Source: Ephydatia muelleri (Eukaryota; Porifera; Demospongiae; Spongillida; Spongillidae). Taken from it: a DNA stretch of 64,000 nucleotides. The position numbers and the translations under genes are program-made. Below are positions 57,346 to 64,000 of the stretch, in pieces. Below the pieces are notes generated by a model that ran no database searches, was not told where the DNA came from, and saw nothing but the letters and a program-made list of their open reading frames with translations. The DNA is taken from assembly GCA_013339895.1 (NCBI GenBank), contig JABACO010000008.1, positions 215,208 through 279,207 on the forward strand. Direction: 5' to 3'. How positions within the stretch are numbered: the stretch's first letter is position 1; each line of letters opens with the position of its first letter.

Positions 57346-57365
57346 CGTTGCTGTTCGAGGGTTAA

Positions 57366-60257
57366 GTTAGTATTGTTATATAAACTGATAGTAATTTTAA
57401 TAACCGATAATTACAAATGTGCAACATATAGAGCAGATTTGATTTTGACTTATTCAAAAATTATACATCTGTCCATCAAGCTTGTTTCGTGCAATCATGT
57501 AGTGTTTTGTTACTTTAACCGCTTTTTTTTAAGACGAAAAGGATTCATACCATCTTCTCTGGACAGCACGATGTATTCTAGAATGTACGAATACATGAAT
57601 CATGGTTGGGTTAACGCTGATGTCTACATATAAATAATAAGGAACCAGTTTTTTTGTGATCTTCTCTTTGTTTGGGCGATGTATTTTGTATAGTTTTGCT
57701 TGCAATAATGTTCTGTTTGCATCTGCCTCGTGTTGTAACTTTATTTGAGCATAATTGTGGTTTCTAGCACTTCTTGTTATGGCAATTTGATGCAAGTTTA
57801 GGTGCGATAGTTTATAGATGGTTGGGTGGGTGGGAGGAATGTTACGTACATGTAGGAAGGATGGTTTGAAAGAAATATAAGTGTGGTCAGGACATGACAT
57901 GGTGGAGTGTGGTGTGTACATGCACACCCATGTAGAGTATTGATAATAGAGTTATGTGCACACATTGTGTACTCACATGGGAGGGGGGTGAGTAGGTAAC
58001 AGTGTGAACAAGGGTAGTATGTACATGTATGTGAGTGAATTCAACACTACCTTCCATGTGAGTGCACACCACACTCCACACACAACCACCAGCCCATGGT
58101 AATTTATCAGTTGATTGATGATTGATTTCATTTGATTGCATACATACATATGAGCAAGGATGTGAAACGTCTCCATGTCACCCCTGTACGCAAATGATTA
58201 AGGACACTATTTCACCAAAGTGAATGGTGTTTGCATCTCAGTTGTTGTACCCTTAATCACAGATGTTAAACTGGTTTAACAAAGTGTTAAAGCCGTTTAA
58301 CACTATCCCAGTGCGATTCTTTACTTCTATAAGATGTACTTCAGCTGCAAATCTCATTAGCTTTTAGTGCCAGAAGTTGTTTCTCCACCTTTGCTTTTTG
58401 CTATTCTTGTTGTAATATAACTTTGTATGCTGGTGAAGGCGTAGCCTTTTAAAAGTGCTGTTTGTTAAGTTAAAGTTTAGAAAAGTGCTACACCATGTAT
58501 AGTGTACAGCTGCAATATAACTACGTTGTTTTGTGGCACGGACAACTACATGTAAGCAAGAGTAGGTAGTATTAGAGACACGGTAGTTTCGAGGGCCAAA
58601 TCCAAGCTTATAACGCGTCTGACAATGCAAAATGGTGACACACATGCTTCAGATTAGTATGGATGAGTCAACGCTCGAAAGTGTGTGCAATGAGATGCAA
58701 TGCGTGTATAGGTTTTTAAAAAGTTTTTTTAAAGGTTAATGATAGATCGAACAAACGCCTACATTTAGGCGAAAAGTGCTGTTTTAGCCTACGTGTAGGC
58801 GTTCTATTGCAACCTATGGTCCTCGCATTCAATACCATATAAAACTTTGAACTCGAATAAAGTAACACCTAAGCATAGGCCCTCGTTTCTAATTCACTTT
58901 GGAGCTCATTCAACCATCGGCACTTTAGATACACAATCGAGATGAAGGAGGGTACAAAAATTACCCACGATCTTGATGAAAATGTGGCGAAAAGAGCTAA
59001 TATTATAGCCGCCTATAAAACGAAGAATGCTTCTAGTAAGTTTTTTGCAAAACGGAACAACTCCAGCTAAATGAGGGGCGTGCTCCAATAGAACGTACGT
59101 AGCACTAGCAGCACACTGGAAACGTTTTCTGCCGCCACCTTGCAAGTAGTCCTCTTTGGTATATTGATCCTCATTATTTCAAGCGTTGGCTGTTTGTTCA
59201 TTGTTTGGAATAAAGCAATTTGCAACGCCTACATGTAGGTTAACGCGCCTACGCGTAGGTGACGAGCTATCATTAACACACGGTTTAACGGCAAACGGTA
59301 AATCTATGATTAAAGTGTTGTTGTACATGTACATCAAAGTATTCTTCGTGGACAAAGAAAGTTCAACCCAGTATTCATTGTGGGCTGAAATACTCTAAGG
59401 CATCAAATTTTTTAAAAATACCAGACTACTGCTAAACTAACCACACTTGACACAAGCCGCATTTTTCCTAAACACTACAAACACAATTACAAAGAGAGCC
59501 GTACACATGTACATGCACTGCTCTACGTTGGGGCTTTGTATCTTGTCAGTGGTAGGATATAATCGCATGGTGATTTATTGTCATATATTTATAGTCTTAG
59601 AAACCTGTCACTAAATGGCTGGTATATGCTAAACAAATTTTATCCCACAGATTTTTACAAGGTTTAATACTTAAAAAGTACTTACAAACACATCTTAAAA
59701 GATTATATGCTGAATTATTGCCCACAAGTAAAGATAACTGTGGAATTAATTATCTAGTTTTACATATCGTGTGACAGGCACATTGAACGAAGTGACTTTT
59801 ATATTGGTTATCGGGCAGATCATTAGTTCAGCTATGCGCTAGTGCATTCCATTTGTAAATCTGTGTGCGATAGATAATTATAGCATTCAACAGCAACATA
59901 CAGGTTTACAAGGACGTTTATGACGCGAACAGTGTGGAACAGTTTCATACATGTGCAAAGTACATGTATATCAGAGCGATACTAAGTCAGTGAGAACCCT
60001 TTTTACTGGGTCGTATCAGATCAGGGTTGTTATCGTATTGAAAAATTCTATTTAGTGCCGTGGAATATGCTACAGTTTTTGCGTGCATGTATGGATTACG
60101 GTTGACTTTGTCTCGATACCTATAAGGAGTACAACGTAGAGAAGAAGTCAAGGGCACCGATGATGGCATTGTAATGAGGCCCATGCTGTGACTGATTGCA
60201 TGGTGGAGACTTGTAATTCAAATCGGAAGTGGTAAGCAAGTTCAGGGTGTGCGCTGA
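57366..60257. other. Gene-poor stretch with palindrome cluster
   Basis: Palindromes of the CGCCTACrTGTAGGCG type lie at about 58756, 58788, 59226 and 59246. A short frame at 58951-59076 starting MKEGTKITHDLDENVAKRAN could be a first exon ending at TCTA|GTAAGT, unsupported otherwise. Other ORFs look like chance. Confidence 0.45.
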
Positions 60258-60414
60258 GTGTCAAGATGAATGTGTGCACATTGTCAAGATGGATGTGTGC
60301 ACATTGTCATGAGTGATGTGAGCACATTGTCAAGAGAGATGTGTGCATAGCTTTGGGTGTGCGCTGAAAGTGTCAAGATGGATGTGCGCTGGAGGTGTGC
60401 TTTATTGTCAAGAT
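60258..60414 (+). repeat. 23-bp minisatellite, about 5 degenerate units
   Basis: GTCAAGATGGATGTGTGCAC units ending in ATT, with an irregular insertion in the middle (GCTTTGGGTGTGCGCTGAAA). Confidence 0.85.
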
Positions 60415-60767
60415 GCTGAGCAGGTACAATACTTATTATGACACAATAATACAATTGGTAGATTGTCTTCTATTCTTCATGTTAGATTTGCATGTGCCAT
60501 AGTGTAAAACAGTCGTCAGGATAGCGAGTAAAGTAAAGTGGTACGTTGCACTCCAACATGTAACTTTTCTTCCCTTCTATCGTGTGCAAAGAAGACACTT
60601 ACTCCTTTTGATTCTGCTATCATCCTCGCCATCCATCGTATTCATTGGCACGTGCAGATGTTGTACTGGCTGTTTTGTGACTGCATATACTGTAGTAGTC
60701 ACCTATCAGCAGGTCTGCGAGTCTAAGTTTATGGTTTGTGTTTGGACTGTACCTAATCTGTAATTCA

Positions 60768-61010
60768 GTGGCGTAGCGAGGAGGGGGGGGGGGGGACATT
60801 TGTTTCCGGGCTCAGGGATAAGGGCGCGAAAATAGACAAGAGATAATTAATTATCTCGCCAACGCGAAGTCGTGAACGAGCACCTGCAATTGACAGACTT
60901 GACTTTACACACATCTGCATGCAAACTTTTAAATTCCCAGACATTGAAGATACGGTATACAATCGTCACCTTCATAATGAATACACTATTCAACAGAATA
61001 TGGAGGTGAC
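60768..61010 (+). repeat. Dispersed repeat R1, copy 3, with poly-G
   Basis: CAGTGGCGTAGCGAGGAG, poly-G, then GCGCGAAAATAGACA and ACATTGAAGATACGG as in copy 1 (61-370). It ends in ATGGAGGTGACG, which forms a small inverted repeat with CGTCACCTTCAT. Confidence 0.85.
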
Positions 61011-61092
61011 GTAACACACTTCTACTGCAGTCAGTGTCACACAGTGACAGCGACAGTGAGCGCTTAGAGAAGGGCCGGCATGGAGAATGAAA

Positions 61093-62371
61093 CCATAGAT
61101 AATGGAATTACCGGATTGGCAACACTCGTGAAAAATTGGTTCGATGCTCGACACGGTCACGTAATAAAAATTTATGGCTGAAGCTGATATACTTGAAGAT
61201 CCGCAGTTCCAGGAAACTTTGGAATGACCTAAGAAAGCTTAAGGGAGGTGAATAATGCTCGATGGTTTCAAAACACTTTTTTTTTTTGGCTTCCATGAGC
61301 TTTTTCTTGATGAACAAGACTGTTCAGAGCCTTTCGTTTTTCTTGGCATGTTGCCAAGATGAAACATCTTTCTAGCCATCGAACCACTTCACAACACACA
61401 AAGCTTATAGCCAAACATGAAAATAGGAGCGTTAATGCTACACTGTCAGAAGCTAAACCACCCACAAAACTGCCTCTTAATCATGCTAAAACCGTGACCT
61501 ACAGCCTACTACTACGGGTCAAGCATTTTTATTTTAAGCTTCAAAGCAGGCCTACGACACGCATAACATGAGACAGCACCACAAGCAACTTTTGTTTTGC
61601 TTCTTACCAACGGCGTATTGCACTAAACCCCCCAAACCACTCTTAGGGAGCGTCCATAAATGATGTCACGCTTTTTTGATGAATATTGGACCATACATAC
61701 ATATGTTGTCCACATTTGTCACAAACGTAAGAGCCATACCCCCATACCCCAGCTGTAAATGATGTCACGTTTTACACCATACCCCCCCCCCCCCCCCCTT
61801 CACGTTTATTCTCTTTTCCACAGCAGGCTGCAATCAGCTATTGTACTGTTGTACTAGTATTAGTAGTATAGTGTTTTTGTATTTATTCAAGCTTTGCGCA
61901 CGCGGAAGTACAATTCCCTCTTGTTACCTACTGGCGCCGCCATCATTACCGTACCGAGGTAGCATCAATGAAAAAAAAAATAATATTCACTTTTTTAAAA
62001 AAATAAATTAACAAGTCACGCTGTTGTTACCATACATACATACCCTATATACCATGTCCAATCCAGTCACGTTTGGGGGGACCATACATACATATGGTCA
62101 GCGTGACATCATTTGTGAACGCTCCCTTATACGCCATAACTTACATGTGGTAACGTAAAAGTTAAGAATTGGACACAAAGAACTAGATAAGAAGTCAAGT
62201 CAGTAACCTAAATAGGACTTTCGACGATCAAAACTAACTGACACCAACTGAAACCTCCAGAAAGACGAGAAACCCGAGTTCAAGAAAAGGGCGTAACCGT
62301 GTCAACCATACAGTGTGACGTCAGTATGCAATACGTGTAGTGTCGCCAATCTAGTAATTCCATTATCTATG
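61093..62371. mobile_element. 1.3-kb region with 28-bp inverted ends, hosting a MITE
   Basis: 61093-61120 (CCATAGATAATGGAATTACC...) is the near-perfect reverse complement of 62345-62371. Outside them, GAG(C/T)GCTTAG(A/G)GAAGG and GGAGAATGA recur as direct repeats (61049-61090 and 62397-62440). No transposase is recognised within. Confidence 0.6.
61646..62126. mobile_element. 481-bp MITE with TTA target duplication (PIF/Harbinger-like)
   Basis: Left terminus GGGAGCGTCCATAAATGATG. The right terminus, read inversely, is GGGAGCGTTCACAAATGATG. TTA flanks both sides (61643-61645 and 62127-62129). The 3-bp TTA duplication is typical of PIF/Harbinger elements. It is non-coding, with a poly-C tract near 61782-61798. 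Confidence 0.8.
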
Positions 62372-62504
62372 ATGAAACGTACATGTAGCGTAGCGGAGCT
62401 GAGTGCTTAGGGAAGGTGCGGCTTGTCAAGATTGGAGAATGAGATTGTGAAGATTTTGAGTATATATATATATGGAACGTTCTATGAGATTTTGATGCTT
62501 GTGT

Positions 62505-63060
62505 TTTTATATATATAGCATCCAATTCAAAGCGCTATATCTTTCAAAGGGTTTGCACTATTGACTTCCTATTTTCAGCACTTCATACTACACCATTTCT
62601 CTATGCTAAAATACATTTTGGGGTCTTGCACTTACTCCGTGCCAGGATTGCAACGTCCGATACCCCACCGGGTTCAAACCCGACATAACTTTTGGTAAGA
62701 GTAATCAAATCGCTTCAAATTCGGTTTGTAGGTAGAGAGGTCCTATACCTATTGATTTGTTCTGTTAGTTAATTTTCATACAAACCGTTATGGAGAAACA
62801 GCTGTGCAAAGTAAGTACACGTTTCCCGCTCGAATCGCGCCTTTATATGTACACGGAACAGTTCCATTCTCCGGAGCGCATGAAATTCAACTATTCCTAT
62901 AGGGCGTGATAACCACACCTCTAAGGTCACCAAACAAACGGGCGGCTGAATCATAGTGCTTGTTACGGTTGTTTTTCGGTGTAGATAAACGATATGGTGA
63001 CGTATAACACGAGTGAAGGCGAGCTCGTCGAGTTTCACTGAATCAGTCGGCGGATGAGTT
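62505..63060 (+). repeat. 800-bp module M, divergent copy 4
   Basis: Shares with copies 1 and 2 the ordered blocks CACCATTTCTCT, TCAAATTCGG, CCTATTGATTTGTTC, CCGTTA, TGCAAAGT, TTTCCCGCTC and CGCGCC, with many indels. Block order and spacing over more than 400 bp make chance unlikely. It is older than copies 1-3. A tandem region follows, as in the other copies. Confidence 0.7.
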
Positions 63061-63109
63061 CGAACTGTACAAATACGACGATCGATATTCAAGCTTGATA
63101 CATTGGACG

Positions 63110-63880
63110 AGGATGGAGAGGTTGAGAAAAGTAGCCAGCAGGGATGTGGCCCCCACAATAATGCCAGTGGAGATGCCAGCCCTCAGGCTGCAAATGGAAT
63201 CAGCATCCCCAACAATTTCAGGGGAGCCATGAACTAACACGTAATGACCTCACTGCCAGATCAATCATTAGCCCTCACTCCGCAAGTGGTCTTAACAGGC
63301 TCCACACACTGGGACCAACCCCCCCCCCCACTACCTTTCTTTCAATGCAAGTTGAGTCAGCTGGGATCCCCCACACAGTAGAACCACCAGCCCCCTCACC
63401 GCAAGCTCATGAACAATACCAGTGGAACCTGTAAAGTCTACACTGCAACTGAACTTGATAAATAAAGCCTCACACTGCAGTCAGCAGCCCATGGAACCAT
63501 TCTTACAGAACACCCTCTGCTACCCAGGGCCAATGGGGTAGCCTCCACAAAGTCACTGAAGATGCCACCCCAAGTTGAGTCAGCAGCCCCCACACAAACA
63601 AGGGCCAATAGGGTCAGCCCCACACAGTACAATCACCAGCCCCTCTCTGCTCACTTCAAATAGAGCCACTAGACCCTCTACCAGTATACACACTGCAAGT
63701 CCAGACAGCAAGCCACACCAGTGGAGCCCTCTCACCGATGGAGCCCAGCAAGGAAGTACCAGCTGCCACACAACCAGTGGTCAATCGAGCCCCCACAATA
63801 ATGCCAGTGGAGAAACCAGCCTCGCACTGCAAATGGATGCAGCAACCCCAAAAATTTCAGGGGAGCCTTGAACTACATGT
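63110..63880 (+). repeat. Degenerate tandem duplication, about 640-bp spacing
   Basis: CCCCCACAATAATGCCAGTG and the following 70 bp occur at 63151 and 63791. CAGCCCCCACACA, AGTGGAGCC and GTTGAGTCAGC words recur between. A 98-codon ORF here is Ser/Thr/Pro/Gln-rich low complexity. Confidence 0.7.
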
Positions 63881-64000
63881 AAATGTACTTGAGGGGAAAA
63901 AAAAAACCACACATGCCCTCTTCAAACACTACAACAGAACAAGTGGAACTTTAAGCCCTCATAGTTAATACGTAGTAGTGCCCACAGCCCTCCCCCCTAC

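Larger units (their letters stand above)
54645..57365. mobile_element. Probable piggyBac-type element filled with satellite
   Basis: TTAA at 54645-54648 is followed by CCCTTGACCAACGC. At the other end, read inversely, TTAA (57362-57365) is followed by CCCTCGAACAGCAACGG. A TTAA target site plus CCCT-starting imperfect inverted ends is the piggyBac signature. Near the right end a minus-strand exon (57113-57033) encodes an acidic N-terminus (MEDIDSDCSDDEFDGYVDD) like those of piggyBac transposases. The rest of a transposase is absent and 1.7 kb is satellite, so the element is non-autonomous or wrecked. Confidence 0.55.

Noticed and set aside
62640..62700. tRNA-like T-arm (CGGGTTCAAACCCG)
   Set aside because: There is no A-box, acceptor stem or anticodon arm at the right distance. 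It is a local palindrome inside module M copy 4.
63575..63871. 98-codon Ser/Thr/Pro/Gln-rich ORF
   Set aside because: It lies in a degenerate tandem duplication whose other copy does not keep the frame.

Overview
The window is nuclear DNA of a multicellular animal, most likely a marine invertebrate. A sponge is my best guess, but that is inference. The evidence is spliced genes with short GT-AG introns (74, 118 and 256 bp), a small metazoan-type SH2 adaptor, and many metazoan transposon families (Ginger, Ty3/gypsy, piggyBac, a LINE-like reverse transcriptase). There are also abundant microsatellites, minisatellites and poly-G/poly-C tracts. Nothing bacterial, organellar, ribosomal or tRNA-like was found. 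Gene density is very low and most of the sequence is repeat.

Layout. 1-6950: dispersed repeats, a 21-bp minisatellite, and a partial tandem duplication of the 5' end of the one host gene I can build completely. 6952-8501: a four-exon gene for a 140-residue SH2-only adaptor that resembles SAP/SH2D1A in size and architecture but lacks the usual FLVR arginine. 9.7-14.5 kb: transposon relics, a foldback repeat and a 240-bp tandem array. 15351-18987: a Ginger-type DNA transposon with TIRs, a CCGG target duplication, a spliced gypsy-like integrase and an OTU protease domain. 19.7-26.7 kb: an inverted copy of the 21-bp minisatellite, then relics of an unclassified transposon protein, a gypsy integrase, a DUF6589-like protein and a RecQ-like helicase, then a 22-bp minisatellite. 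29.8-40.0 kb: a roughly 10-kb inverted repeat made of 22/27-bp satellite arrays, roughly 200-bp spacer modules and three copies of an 800-bp module. A divergent fourth module lies at 62.5 kb.

41.3-53.1 kb is a nest of insertions. A LINE-like RT gene is split by an LTR retrotransposon (44171-52612). That element carries a further unrecognised coding relic, and a second LTR retrotransposon (48214-51949) has inserted into it. 54645-57365 looks like a piggyBac-type element bounded by TTAA and filled with a 24-bp satellite. 57.4-64 kb holds palindromes, a 23-bp minisatellite, a TTA-flanked MITE and degenerate duplications.

The genes do not form a pathway. The SH2 adaptor stands out as host DNA, and the mobile elements are mostly broken copies that record successive insertions. 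Gene and domain calls rest on motifs read by eye. No database search or alignment program was run.
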